Assembly (NCBI GenBank): GCA_963725215.1
Contig: CAVRXQ010000006.1
Location: forward strand, 124,001-188,000
DNA: 64,000 bases
Direction: 5' to 3'
Source: CAVRXQ01 sp963725215
GTDB lineage: Bacteria > Actinomycetota > Acidimicrobiia > Acidimicrobiales > Bog-793
Shown here one piece after another: positions 1 through 7,791 of the stretch; positions within the stretch are counted from its first letter, which is position 1, and each line of letters starts with the position of its first letter. The notes below the pieces were generated by a model. It was not told the origin of the DNA and did no database searches. It saw only the letters and a list, made by a program, of their open reading frames with translations. Position numbers and translations under genes: made by a program.

Positions 1-2
1 CG

Positions 3-493
3 ATTCGATTAGCGATCGACGGGGCGTGGAGGCACGTTCCGAATGGCGGAGACACGCAAGTTGAGGTCGCCTCCGAGTGGTACTGGAGGGATGCGTGGAT
101 GCTCGCCAGCGTCTTCCTAGCCGGGGGAGGCTCGGACGCCGACCTTGTTAGCGTACTCGGCAGGCAACGCGCCGCTCCAGCACGCCCTCCGTGTTCATGA
201 GCTGCGAGGAACTGGCTTGGGCGGCCTCCCGTCTAACTCAATCGGGGTTGCTCCGCGTATCAAACGGGGTCTTCACGCCCAATGTTCGAGCCGCGGAACT
301 CTGGGCGGCAGTGATCGACGACCACACGACCTTGCGGGGAGCAGGATTTACACGACGCCTCTTGCTCGCGATGCAGCCCTCCGAACCTGCGACCGGCGAG
401 GTCGGGCCGCGTGGGAAGCTCTCTGACCGTGACTATCTGCTGGCGATGCAGGTGCACATCGAAAGGACCTTGCGCATCACCGACGGGTTGTAG
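3..493 (+). pseudogene. Broken gene for an uncharacterised protein, cut by the window edge
   Basis: The coding signal moves through all three forward frames. Frame 3 reads a stretch with WYWRDAWMLASVFLAGGGSD up to about 150. Frame 1 then gives SAGNAPLQHA to about 188. Frame 2, open from a GTG at 191 to 493, gives SCEELAWAASRLTQSGLL and a charged C-terminus. Joined, this resembles small actinobacterial proteins with a winged-helix-like pattern (a GGG turn, then a repeated EEL..A..RL...GLL helix). I know no function for them. Two single-base indels would restore one frame. The 5' end lies outside the window. It could be a decayed gene or sequence error, and the two genes that follow are broken in the same way. 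Confidence 0.4.
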
Positions 494-635
494 GACAGGC
501 TGACACCCAACGCCGGTTAGGTCCAGGCCCACGGCTCGAGCCGCCAAGTCGCAGGTGCATAGTGGAAGTCGGCCCACCGACCTGAACCCCCACGGTCTCG
601 TCAACGATCCATATAAGCGACGCTTCTCACCACGA

Positions 636-852
636 TTATTCGCCGCCCTCGTACTTGAACAACACCTGACTCTGGCTCTGTAAGCCTTTACATGTCCGTC
701 CTCGATTTGAAGGTCGAGTTCGGCAACTTCGGCGATGCGAAGATCCAGCGCAACGACTTGGCGGCTTGCGCCACTGCCGCGCTAGCAGCCTTATTCCAGG
801 ATTCTTCGCTAGTGCCAACGAGTTCGATGACCTTATACACACTTTCGGCCAT
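636..852 (-). pseudogene. Dodecin (flavin-binding) gene with two frameshifts
   Basis: Starting from the ATG at 852, the protein reads MAESVYKVIELVGTSEESW and continues to AAKSLR, which is the N-terminus of dodecin, a small dodecameric flavin-storage protein. The frame then breaks near 745. The next frame carries the second strand and core, RIAEVAELDLQIEDGHVKAY. A second break near 660 moves to the frame that ends VLFKYEGGE and stops at 636. The rebuilt protein is about 71 residues, the usual dodecin length, with the family's IEDG turn. The identification is firm. Whether the gene is truly dead is not, because both breaks are single-base indels and the neighbouring genes show the same pattern. 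Confidence 0.8.
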
Positions 853-1012
853 TCTCGACTCCTCTCTCGTGGGGCGTCGGGTTCGAGACCTGTTTCGCGG
901 CCCTCCTCCTGTCTTTCACTTATCTGGAGCGCCCTTTGACAACCCGTGATCGATTCACGCGAATCGTTTCAAATCAGAGCGGTTCAGACCCCAAGCGCAG
1001 CGGCTGCCCGCT

Positions 1013-1397
1013 CTAATCGACGGTCGGCACCCAAAGGATCATGCCGTAGTGTCCCGAACCGTCGCAGACGGCGGCCGCCGCCGTAGTGGTCACTCCACCT
1101 GCAGCAAGCTTCATCGCCGTCGCCTCTACTGCCCCGATGCGGTCGTCTCCTTGAACAAGGAATGCGGCTTCGTGTCGCTTAGGGTGAGGCCGGGTCGCTC
1201 GGCAGCCTCGCGCAACACAGCGGGATCCGCGGGCACAAGATCGATCTGTGACCGACCGCCCTCGACCGGGAATCCGAGGTAGGCGAGCAGGTTCGCGTCG
1301 CTTCTTTCAGCGTCGAAAAGACCCACTCGCCCTCTCCTGGAGTGTCTGGGACCGTCACGTAGTAGTAGTCGACGCGTAGTACCGTATCGGCCATCAA
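1013..1397 (-). pseudogene. Conserved hypothetical protein, ACT-like C-terminus, two frameshifts
   Basis: From the ATG pair at 1397/1394 the protein reads MADTVLRVDYYYVTVPDTPG to STLKEA. It shifts frame near 1299 to read NLLAYLGFPVEGGRSQIDLV, and shifts again near 1160 to read AAFLVQGDDRIGAVEATAMK and an end GHYGMILWVPTVD at 1013. The joined product of about 127 residues matches a conserved bacterial hypothetical family as I remember it. The GDDRIGAV stretch followed by an amphipathic helix and a beta strand is ACT-domain-like, which is inference. No function is known to me. As with the dodecin next to it, single-base indels separate the pieces, so decay and base-calling error cannot be told apart here. 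Confidence 0.55.
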
Positions 1398-1622
1398 AGT
1401 CCCCCTCTCCTAGCTCCTTCTGATCCGCGAACCATACGCCCACACTCGACGTCCATATCCAACACACGGGCGAGGTCACGGGATTCAGTTCGTGGCAGCC
1501 TTGAAGAACGGAAAGGAAGGCGTCAGATTACGCCACGGTCTTCCGTGTTCGATCCCCGGCAGCCGGTTGTCAGAACGGACCTCGGCCCCTGAACAAGTGC
1601 CCAGCCAAGAACGGAGCGCCGA

Positions 1623-1973
1623 TCAGAGCACCGGCTTTGACGGCGTTCTCGTTTCGGCGAGTCGCAACATCTGATCGATTGCGTTCAACTCTTCAAAGCT
1701 GGGGGCACGGCCGTATTGCTGTCGGAACTGCGCAGCGATCTCGGCGGGCGTCGGAATTGGTTGCACAGCTTGACGGGTCGCTCGTGCGGCTAGGCCGGAA
1801 TATTTCCAAACGGCGATTATGAACCAGTAGCCGAAGAAGATCACAGCCGACCAACCACCGATCTCGCCGCTCCTGGGTGTGCTTTTCGCAGCGCCGTAAA
1901 TCATCAGCATGATTAGAGCGACGCTGATGAACTTCGAAAATCGGACGAAGCGCTCGTGTCTTCTGTTTTTCAT
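1623..1973 (-). CDS. Small membrane protein of unknown function
   Basis: I do not recognise this 116-residue protein. It starts with a basic stretch (MKNRRHERFVRF) and has two probable membrane helices, roughly residues 13-32 and 43-60, separated by a short polar loop. A soluble C-terminus follows with the phrase FRQQYGRAPSFEELNAIDQM, which resembles a short helical motif common in phage and plasmid proteins. I chose the ATG at 1973 rather than an upstream in-frame ATG at 2009 because a GAGG lies about 8 bases before it. It is the first intact gene to the right of the broken left edge and probably belongs to the integrative element. Confidence 0.55.
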   Translation of the reverse strand: MKNRRHERFVRFSKFISVALIMLMIYGAAKSTPRSGEIGGWSAVIFFGYWFIIAVWKYSGLAARATRQAVQPIPTPAEIAAQFRQQYGRAPSFEELNAIDQMLRLAETRTPSKPVL

Positions 1974-2057
1974 TGGCGCCGCCTCTTCACTGCCGCTCGG
2001 CCGACGCATCAGCGTTGATGTTCCGATTTCTGATCTCTTTTTCGAAGCTCCCAGATC

Positions 2058-2219
2058 TCATACTCCGCTTGCACTTGAATACCGATTCTCGTAATCAAGT
2101 TCGCCTGATCGGATAATCTCAACATCGCCGTTCATCATGCGGGCGAAAGCGTCGTACATCAACGCGAACTGCTGCGCCGAAATCGTGACGCTTCCGTCGT
2201 CACGGGGAGTCGTAGTCAC
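2058..2219 (-). CDS. Very small hypothetical protein (53 residues)
   Basis: The protein begins at a GTG with a strong Shine-Dalgarno (AAGGAG, 6 bases upstream), which is why this start is preferred over the longer reading frame. It contains DDGSVTISAQQFALMYDAFA and then RMMNGDVEIIRSGELDYENR, suggesting one beta strand and one helix, with an acidic tail. No family is recognised. It lies in a run of small reverse-strand genes typical of mobile elements. Confidence 0.5.
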   Translation of the reverse strand: MTTTPRDDGSVTISAQQFALMYDAFARMMNGDVEIIRSGELDYENRYSSASGV

Positions 2220-2474
2220 GTTGCGCTCCTTATCGCATGGCGTTGGCACCGTTGCTCGATGAGCTGGTTGCCCGACCGTCAAAGGGCCATGTCCCTCGGC
2301 CATCTTGATAAGCAAGGACAGATTACTTCAGCTCTGGCGAAGCTCGTCTACTCCGCTCGGCCGCACGAAACTTTCACGAAGGATTACGGCAAGCCGGCTA
2401 CTCCTGCCCTGGCGACGGGGACCGCCAAGATCTGTCGAGCCATGCGCAGCTAGCTCAGCTCTTCGACTGAGCAT
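2220..2474. other. Intergenic stretch with no supported gene
   Basis: I see nothing here beyond the ribosome binding site of the small gene ending at 2219. Open frames on either strand lack a plausible start signal and look like chance. Confidence 0.5.
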
Positions 2475-2645
2475 TTAGTTCTGCGAGCCGGGCGGCACGG
2501 TGCAATTGATCGAACAACTGGCAGCCGTCCGAACTGCTTTCTCAAACCTCGCTCCCGAGGTTGGGAAATGCTGGCCCCGTTCACAGGCCTGTCTAGCGGC
2601 TTCTTCTAAGTAACGCCGCGCCTCGGCAAGGACAGCTTCCGTCAT
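2475..2645 (-). CDS. Small hypothetical protein (56 residues)
   Basis: The ATG at 2645 overlaps the stop of the upstream membrane-protein gene by four bases (ATGA), and AAGGAG sits 7 bases before it, so the start is well supported and translational coupling is likely. The protein is mostly one amphipathic helix (EAVLAEARRYLEEAARQACE) followed by a basic and Cys-containing tail. I do not recognise it. The coupling suggests it works with, or is regulated with, the upstream membrane protein. Confidence 0.55.
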   Translation of the reverse strand: MTEAVLAEARRYLEEAARQACERGQHFPTSGARFEKAVRTAASCSINCTVPPGSQN

Positions 2646-3294
2646 TCGGTTGCTCCTTCCGTTATAAGTTCTGGCCATAAGCGATCGAGAACGAGAAAGG
2701 TGAATCGCTTTGGCCAGGTCTGAGTTTTGTGCTTACCGTCAAGATGAGCCTTCAGAACGTCGTCCAGTTCGATCTGTGCCTGTAGATGCAGCGCCACGTC
2801 GTCCTGCCTGACAGTTTCGCCGGACGATTTGAGAGCGAGTGCCGTGTATTTGTACGCCTCAATCGCCATTGCCTTGTATTCGGAACGGTGGCGCTCAAAG
2901 AGCTTGTCCAGCTCGATCGCTTTCATTTGCTGATCCCACAGCGCAGTAAGTTCCAAGGTCAGCCCACCTTCCAGACGAGCTGCCATCACCCAAGCTGCGG
3001 CGGTAATCAGCAGTACCAGTTGAGCTATGAAGAGGCCGACCCCCAGCCGTAGGACCCAGTTGGCTGGTTCCCGACGAGCCACCAGATTGAGAACCCGATC
3101 GACAGGATGCTGCACAAGAAGGCAGCAGATATCCCCGTTGCCGAGATCTTGTATGGGCGCAATACGACTTTCGCTGTGCCCGCCGGGTAGGACTGGAGTG
3201 AGCCCACTAGGAGGCCAAGGAATACGAGAAGCAGAGCCCCGATCGCGGATGCTGCGCCAAGAATCCCCAGCACAACGTCCTTGTGCTCGACCAC
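2642..3294 (-). CDS. Polytopic membrane protein, split by one frameshift
   Basis: Two overlapping frames look like one protein. The first, from a GTG at 3294, gives two membrane helices (about residues 7-30 and 51-73, VLGILGAASAIGALLLVFLG and AAFLCSILSIGFSIWWLVG) and ends in GSYGWGSASS. The second frame picks up VGLFIAQLVLLITAAAWVMA and a long soluble helical C-terminus to 2642. The change of frame falls on a run of five G near 3049, and one more G would restore a single protein of about 217 residues with three or four membrane helices and a helical cytoplasmic tail. No function recognised. It belongs to the element. Confidence 0.5.
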
Positions 3295-3496
3295 CGGCGA
3301 AATCGTAGGTAGGTCCGATGAGTCGGACGCGATGCTCGGGTCACGAGCAGAAATTACCGAGGCGATGTCTCAGTGGCGCACGCACCTTCTACCCACGCCC
3401 GACGATGGACCGAGGCGCCAGTTTGGCTCACAACAATCAGAAGGCTCGGTCATAAGCAACACGCAGAGATCGACGCACTCATTGCAGACGAAAACG

Positions 3497-4366
3497 TCAC
3501 CGAGATCGTCGGCCGCCGTCGACGGACCCCCAGTTCTTCTTCGAGGTCCTCTTCTTCTCGAACACGAGCATGGTCGAATAGTTCGTGAGAGCGTGCTCCT
3601 GGCGTCGCCCCGGCGGCTGCGGACGCGGGTCGACGAGCATGTCGTAACGGTCGACGAGCTTCATCCCGCTTTCGCGAGCAGCGTTCGTGAAGTCGATCGT
3701 CTGCCAGCGCTTCGCTCCGGACACGACTTGGTCCATGCACTTCAAGAGCAGGTACCGTTTCGTCGCTGCGGCGCACTCACGAATGCCTCGCTCGATCAAG
3801 TCGTAACGGTCCTGCCAGCGCGTATAGACGTGCACGCCGTAGCGCTCATCGACTGTCTCGTCCGGCCGACCGTTCAACTTGTACGGGGGATCGCACACGA
3901 TCGCATCGAACGCCCCGTGCCACTCGCCGGGCAGTTTCGTGAAGTCGACCGAGTACCCGACAGGCGACTTCGCTGGATCGATGTCGCAAGCGACGAGTTC
4001 GCTCGGCTTCCAGTTCTTCCAGAAGACCCCGCGGCCATGGGTGACGTCGAGCACACGACCACCGAGGTACTGGCTGCGCGTCCCGATCGCCTCGATCAGC
4101 TCGGCGCTGTCCTTCCACCGCATCGCAGTGAGAAGCGGAGCCGGCACGACCCTGTCTGAAGGCGTCCCCGGCTCGCCGACGTAACCGAAGTACCGCTCCA
4201 CCGCCTCAAGTAGCCCCGTCGCCGCTTCCTCCCAGCGGGAACGCTGGTCTTCGAGGTCGTCCGACAGGGCATCGAGCACGGTCTGGAGGTTGTTCGCTTC
4301 ATCGGAGATCCCAGCAGCGAGGGCGGCCTCGATCGCTCCTGCTTCAGTCTCGGTCCTCGCAGTCAT
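3497..4366 (-). CDS. Orphan DNA methyltransferase with DPPY motif, phage type
   Basis: This 289-residue protein has the two hallmarks of a SAM-dependent amino-methyltransferase acting on DNA. The first is a motif I-like segment VLDVTHGRG (residues 105-113, where the second glycine is replaced by Thr/His). The second is a catalytic CDPPY at 158-162, typical of N6-adenine or N4-cytosine enzymes. The N-terminal 60 residues are helical and acidic and may mediate oligomer or DNA contact. No restriction endonuclease gene is adjacent, so it is an orphan enzyme of the kind carried by phages and integrative elements, perhaps for self-protection. It reads away from the HTH gene at 4533 across a 166-base divergent intergenic region. 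Target sequence cannot be predicted. Confidence 0.75.
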   Translation of the reverse strand: MTARTETEAGAIEAALAAGISDEANNLQTVLDALSDDLEDQRSRWEEAATGLLEAVERYFGYVGEPGTPSDRVVPAPLLTAMRWKDSAELIEAIGTRSQYLGGRVLDVTHGRGVFWKNWKPSELVACDIDPAKSPVGYSVDFTKLPGEWHGAFDAIVCDPPYKLNGRPDETVDERYGVHVYTRWQDRYDLIERGIRECAAATKRYLLLKCMDQVVSGAKRWQTIDFTNAARESGMKLVDRYDMLVDPRPQPPGRRQEHALTNYSTMLVFEKKRTSKKNWGSVDGGRRSR

Positions 4367-4532
4367 CGGTTCGCGAACTCCAGTCGGAACGCTTCAGAGC
4401 CTCTGACTTCAATAGAACTGTCCGGGTCGAGCGCATGCAAGGCAGAGCTAGGGGCTCCCGGCCGAGAAGACGTGCAGCGCTTCGAACATAGCTGCCTTTG
4501 TTGGGCGTGACGTCAAAGGACACGATTACGTC

Positions 4533-4901
4533 ATGGCACATGGTCGACGACTTTGGGTGCGAGTAAATGGTCAACGAGTCGAGTGCGGCACTATCGGCGA
4601 ATTTGCGAAAGCGTTCGGGAGCGGGAGGTCGTCACACAGCATTCGTGAGTATGAGAGGCGGGGGCTGATTCCGTGCGCTCCTCTGATCTTGCCTTCAGAT
4701 GATTATCGAGGACGACGACGTCTTTACCCGGTGCAATTGATTAGCGCCATTGCGGAGCTGACCGCTCGTGACGGAATAGGACGTTGGCTCTCGTCGAATT
4801 ACTTTTCGCAAAATCAGCAGCAACTCGGCGATGTCTGGCACTCCTCGACCTCGTTTCTGCGACCCGCCAATCAAGGGATTACAAGAACTGGTCGTCTGTA
4901 G
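4533..4901 (+). CDS. Probable MerR-like/excisionase-like DNA-binding protein
   Basis: The 122-residue product contains EFAKAFGSGRSSHSIREYER followed by RGLIPCAPL and a short RGRRRLYP wing, the pattern of a MerR-type winged helix-turn-helix (helix, turn, recognition helix, then Arg-rich wing). The remaining C-terminus has no recognisable effector domain. It is the only forward gene between the left edge and 7150. It is transcribed divergently from the methyltransferase, so it may control that promoter or the element's maintenance genes. Fold assignment is inference from the motif. Confidence 0.5.
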   Translation: MAHGRRLWVRVNGQRVECGTIGEFAKAFGSGRSSHSIREYERRGLIPCAPLILPSDDYRGRRRLYPVQLISAIAELTARDGIGRWLSSNYFSQNQQQLGDVWHSSTSFLRPANQGITRTGRL

Positions 4902-5095
4902 TCGACACGGAGATGAACGTTGCCAGGTACACAGTTGTTCAAATCAGAAAATGACAACTACTTCGGGCGCTTTGGCGAAGCCGAATGAAGCGACAACAGC
5001 GAAGTGAACAACTGTCCTCTGTCGGTCTGTGGGACCGATGTATCAGTTATTTGGGAGAAACTCCGATCCTGGTGCGTTCTGGATGTGTTGAACGT

Positions 5096-5395
5096 TCACT
5101 CCGGCAGGAAGATACCGACCCGAGCCTCAGCGATTTGTAGGAGAATTTCTAGACGCCTCTCCGTAAATTCCACGTGCCCGTTCCGTGGCAGCGGCTCACT
5201 CTTCGATCGGCATACGGAAGTTCGACGTGATGCTGAACGTCGGCAGGCGTTTCGACAAAGCGACGGTTCTAGTCGGCAAGCAGCCGGAGGAGCTGCCGTC
5301 TTCGAGTTCAGCAGTTCGATTTGCTCGGGTGTCGTCTCATGACCACCAAAAACTGCTCTCACCGCATCACTACCAAACTTGCTGAGGGACATCAC
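5096..5395 (-). CDS. Hypothetical protein downstream of the Rep operon
   Basis: The open frame begins at ATG (5392) or the preceding GTG (5395), with a GGGGG about 6 bases before. The N-terminal 35 residues (SLSKFGSDAVRAVFGGHETT) look protein-like. The rest is Arg/Ser-rich and less convincing until EFTERRLEILLQIAEARVG near the end, so an internal frame error is possible. It lies 33 bases after the stop of the 5429-5878 gene and is probably co-transcribed with it and with the Rep gene. I do not recognise it. Confidence 0.35.
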   Translation of the reverse strand: MMSLSKFGSDAVRAVFGGHETTPEQIELLNSKTAAPPAACRLEPSLCRNACRRSASRRTSVCRSKSEPLPRNGHVEFTERRLEILLQIAEARVGIFLPE

Positions 5396-5428
5396 GCCCC
5401 CGAGGCGTTGGATGACGCCGCCGTGACG

Positions 5429-5878
5429 TTAATCGATGAGATTGACCGGAACGCTCTCCTCAAGATCCGGAATCCAGATGTTCAGGCTGGCTCGGTACTT
5501 GTCAGCGATTTTGACAGACATCCAGAACAACCGATACTTGCCGCTCGAGGCAGGGAACTCCTGACCGGGGTCGCTCTGATAGTGACCTGCCTCTTCACCT
5601 GGAACCGCAATAGATAAAACGAGGTCGTTCTCGGTGATACTTCCCTCCACCACCATGGTTTTAACGAGTTCGCTCTCATCTTCGGTTAATCGATGTTTGG
5701 TCCCTGAAGATCCCGAGACGTTCGAGAGTGGGATAGGTGCACCTCGGAACTCACAGGACAATTCTCCAGGCGGGTCGAAGTTGACGACGTCATAAAACGC
5801 CCCCGCACAATCTTCGAAGCCGGATGCACGAACTCGGCACACGTCAGTTATGGAAGCAGCCATAAACAGTCTGGTCAT
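5429..5878 (-). CDS. Hypothetical soluble protein in the Rep operon
   Basis: This 149-residue protein starts at an ATG with AAGGAG eight bases upstream and lies 14 bases after the Rep stop codon, so it is almost certainly co-transcribed with Rep. It has two cysteines in the first 25 residues, a mostly beta-strand pattern (PGELSCEFRGAPIPL, SITENDLVLSIAVPG), and a C-terminal RLFWMSVKIADKYRASLNIW. No membrane segment or signal peptide is evident. I recognise no family. Possible roles include a replication accessory or structural protein, but nothing in the sequence decides this. Confidence 0.5.
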   Translation of the reverse strand: MTRLFMAASITDVCRVRASGFEDCAGAFYDVVNFDPPGELSCEFRGAPIPLSNVSGSSGTKHRLTEDESELVKTMVVEGSITENDLVLSIAVPGEEAGHYQSDPGQEFPASSGKYRLFWMSVKIADKYRASLNIWIPDLEESVPVNLID

Positions 5879-5892
5879 TTTAATTCTCCTTA

Positions 5893-6807
5893 TTAGGCGT
5901 TAACCCCGAGAGCACTTGGCGTCGGGGTGGTACGACGCACTGCGGATAATTGCTGTTGTCCTGACAGCCGTGATCGGCGGTACGAGAGCACTTCAGCGTC
6001 TCTGCGACGTGGAATCGGATCACCGAAGGGTCCGTCACGCCAGAACTTTTTGCTGGCGTGAATAGGCTGCACGCCTCTTTGTGTGTGGTTGAGATCGATG
6101 AAGCGCTGTGCATAAATAGGATCCGCAAGAGATTTCATCGGGTAACCAAACCAGTCAGCCGGAAGATCTGCATCCAGACGTGTAATGCCAACTACGAGAC
6201 CGAGCTTCGCCTTTTGAGCAGCTTTCACGATCAGACGTTTGGGGATCTCGTAATCCTGATCAAGCGTGTGAACGTAGCCATGCAGATGATTTCCGGTCTG
6301 AAGCGGATTTACTTCTGCTGCCCACGCCCACTGGAACTCTGGTATCAGTCGTCGGATACAAGTGGCGAATCGAGATGCGTTCTTTCTAATCTCGACGGCA
6401 CTTGCGCCGATCAGACTGAGGAAGATGGCATGAGTGGGAGCAGCGAGCTGTATTGCGTAAGCGATTCGCTGTGCATTGATTACGACACAAACGTCACAGG
6501 TGTTCTTTTCACAACGGATAACGAATTGGTTACCGTCGTCCTCAGTCCAAGCATGAGGTAAGTACTCGATCTCACCCGTAATTGCGTTTACTCGCTCCTT
6601 ACCTTTTGGATGGGGACAGCGTGGAAGATCGATAAACAGACTTAGTCGTTCAACATCGTCATCGGTGATGTGTAGATACGAAGGAGATTGGTTAAGTTCA
6701 TCTGCCAATGAGTTTGATGTTCTGTGACCACACAACCGATGATCAGCAAGGGCAGTGTTCGAGTGCCGTGCATCGATTTGGCATGAGGTCGAGCGATCGG
6801 GAGTCAT
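5893..6807 (-). CDS. Putative HUH-type replication initiator (Rep)
   Basis: The 304-residue protein carries the metal-binding His-hydrophobic-His motif of HUH endonucleases in GNHLHGYVH (H174, H176). A candidate single catalytic tyrosine follows about 46 residues later in WFGYPMKSL (Y222, with a Lys three residues on), the order and spacing seen in single-tyrosine rolling-circle Reps of phage, small-plasmid and Microviridae type. Ahead of it lies a zinc-ribbon-like Cys cluster, RCEKNTCDVC (C99, C104, C107), also common in such Reps. It should nick a double- or single-strand origin and start rolling-circle replication of the excised element. Its ATG overlaps the stop of the excisionase-like gene by four bases (ATGA), so the two are translationally coupled. 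Family assignment rests on motifs only. Confidence 0.6.
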   Translation of the reverse strand: MTPDRSTSCQIDARHSNTALADHRLCGHRTSNSLADELNQSPSYLHITDDDVERLSLFIDLPRCPHPKGKERVNAITGEIEYLPHAWTEDDGNQFVIRCEKNTCDVCVVINAQRIAYAIQLAAPTHAIFLSLIGASAVEIRKNASRFATCIRRLIPEFQWAWAAEVNPLQTGNHLHGYVHTLDQDYEIPKRLIVKAAQKAKLGLVVGITRLDADLPADWFGYPMKSLADPIYAQRFIDLNHTQRGVQPIHASKKFWRDGPFGDPIPRRRDAEVLSYRRSRLSGQQQLSAVRRTTPTPSALGVNA

Positions 6808-7034
6808 CGGATCGCAGGTTGCCTTTGCCCTGCCAAGTAACTTTCGATGTCTTCTTCTGCAAGGACGATCCGCCGGCGGCCCGCACGCGAGAACGCAATC
6901 TCACGGCGGCTGATGAGCGTTCTCAAAAGGCGGGGAGTGAGGACGGCTGGGTAAGCCTCCGCCGCCGTCTTGATTGTGAACCATCGACCTGTAGTGGGAG
7001 GAGGTTCTGCCCCGGTTGACACGTTCCTTGGCAA
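6804..7034 (-). CDS. Excisionase-like helix-turn-helix protein
   Basis: The protein has the layout of small excisionase/MerR-fold DNA-binding proteins: FTIKTAAEAYPAVLTPRLLR forms the helix-turn-helix, SRREIAFSRAGRRRIVL the basic wing, and EEDIESYLAGQR the closing helix. I place the start at TTG 7034, which has AAAGGAG eight bases upstream. The longer frame starting at 7061 would bury that site. It is coupled to the Rep gene. Together with the divergent integrase it probably sets excision versus integration (recombination directionality factor) and may also repress its own promoter. Confidence 0.7.
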   Translation of the reverse strand: MPRNVSTGAEPPPTTGRWFTIKTAAEAYPAVLTPRLLRTLISRREIAFSRAGRRRIVLAEEDIESYLAGQRQPAIR

Positions 7035-7149
7035 GGGAAAGTCTCCTTTACAGCGGGTCAATTTCGGCTATACCGTCGAAAGGTATCTCTAGTCGGCAGA
7101 GCGTTGCAAGTCTGCACGATAAACGCCGTTTTCGTCTATCCTGTGAGAG
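7035..7149. promoter_or_regulatory. Divergent promoter region between excisionase/Rep and HTH/integrase operons
   Basis: This 115-base AT-richer gap separates two operons that point away from each other. On the reverse side it holds the AAAGGAG ribosome binding site of the excisionase-like gene. On the forward side a TATCCT-like -10 element lies near 7136, close to the ATG at 7150, which would imply a short or leaderless transcript. This is the natural control point of the element. Promoter positions are inference. Confidence 0.4.
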
Positions 7150-7791
7150 ATGTGCCCCAAGAAGAAGGTCCGTGAACTTCCGTGCGAGATCGAAGGTTGG
7201 CCGGGTTCATCGCTCGAACTCGGGGGCAACGTCGAGCGCAAAGAGGTGTTCGCATTCTCGGTGCCCTGGCAGGAGTGGGAGATTTCCGGTTTGATTGCGC
7301 TTTACGACGACCAAATCGTCATTTCCCAACTTCTTTTCAGGGCTAGTCCCGACCATCCCTTTCCGCATGGCGGCATCCGCTCCGACACGCTCAAGTTCCC
7401 GATGGGACGAATCCGGGCTGATATCCAGCGAACCGTGCTGGACAATGTCGAAGAGTGGGCTCATCGCCAGCAGCAACGACTCGACGCGCTCGAGTCCGAA
7501 CGTGAAATCGTTGAGGCTTCGCTCGAAGGGATCGAAGCCGAGATCAAGCGACGAGGACGCAAGCCTTACGCTGACGAAGAATTGCGCGTAATCGCTCGAA
7601 CGTATCTCCAAATCCAAAAAGAGCGCGGAGTACAGCGCGTCGCTGAAGAGATGGCCGCTCAGCTTGGACAGACTGTCTCGACCATCAATAAGAAAATACG
7701 GCGAGCCACGCAGGCTGGTTTTCTCGGTCCGGCACAGCAGGGACGTGGAGGTCGGATGCCCGGCGCACGATTTGAAATCAGAGCGAGATGA
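7150..7791 (+). CDS. Hypothetical HTH protein upstream of integrase
   Basis: The 213-residue protein has an N-terminal part with alternating strands (residues 1-80, no family recognised), a central coiled-coil-like region (QQRLDALESEREIVEASLEG, about 105-125), and a C-terminal helix-turn-helix: RVAEEMAAQLGQTVSTINKK followed by IRRATQAGFLG, similar to the region-4 or transposase HTH pattern. Its stop overlaps the integrase start (ATGA), so the two are co-translated. Genes of this shape often sit before tyrosine integrases in actinobacterial integrative elements. A regulatory role is inference. Confidence 0.55.
   Translation: MCPKKKVRELPCEIEGWPGSSLELGGNVERKEVFAFSVPWQEWEISGLIALYDDQIVISQLLFRASPDHPFPHGGIRSDTLKFPMGRIRADIQRTVLDNVEEWAHRQQQRLDALESEREIVEASLEGIEAEIKRRGRKPYADEELRVIARTYLQIQKERGVQRVAEEMAAQLGQTVSTINKKIRRATQAGFLGPAQQGRGGRMPGARFEIRAR

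Noticed and set aside
1480..1500. GGGATTCAGT similar to GGGATTCTGT near the rnpB 3' end, a possible attachment repeat
   Set aside because: Only about ten bases match, with a mismatch, which is expected by chance.
1535..1575. A T-arm-like stretch (GTTCGATCCCCGG) suggesting a tRNA or attachment fragment
   Set aside because: The T stem has a mismatch and no acceptor, D or anticodon arms can be found nearby.
3281..4159. Large forward frame opposite the methyltransferase
   Set aside because: It is a shadow of the GC-rich gene: no motif, no ribosome site, and the reverse frame has clear SAM and DPPY motifs.
4344..4574. Small reverse frame just before the methyltransferase
   Set aside because: It overlaps both neighbouring genes and has no ribosome site or recognisable protein pattern.
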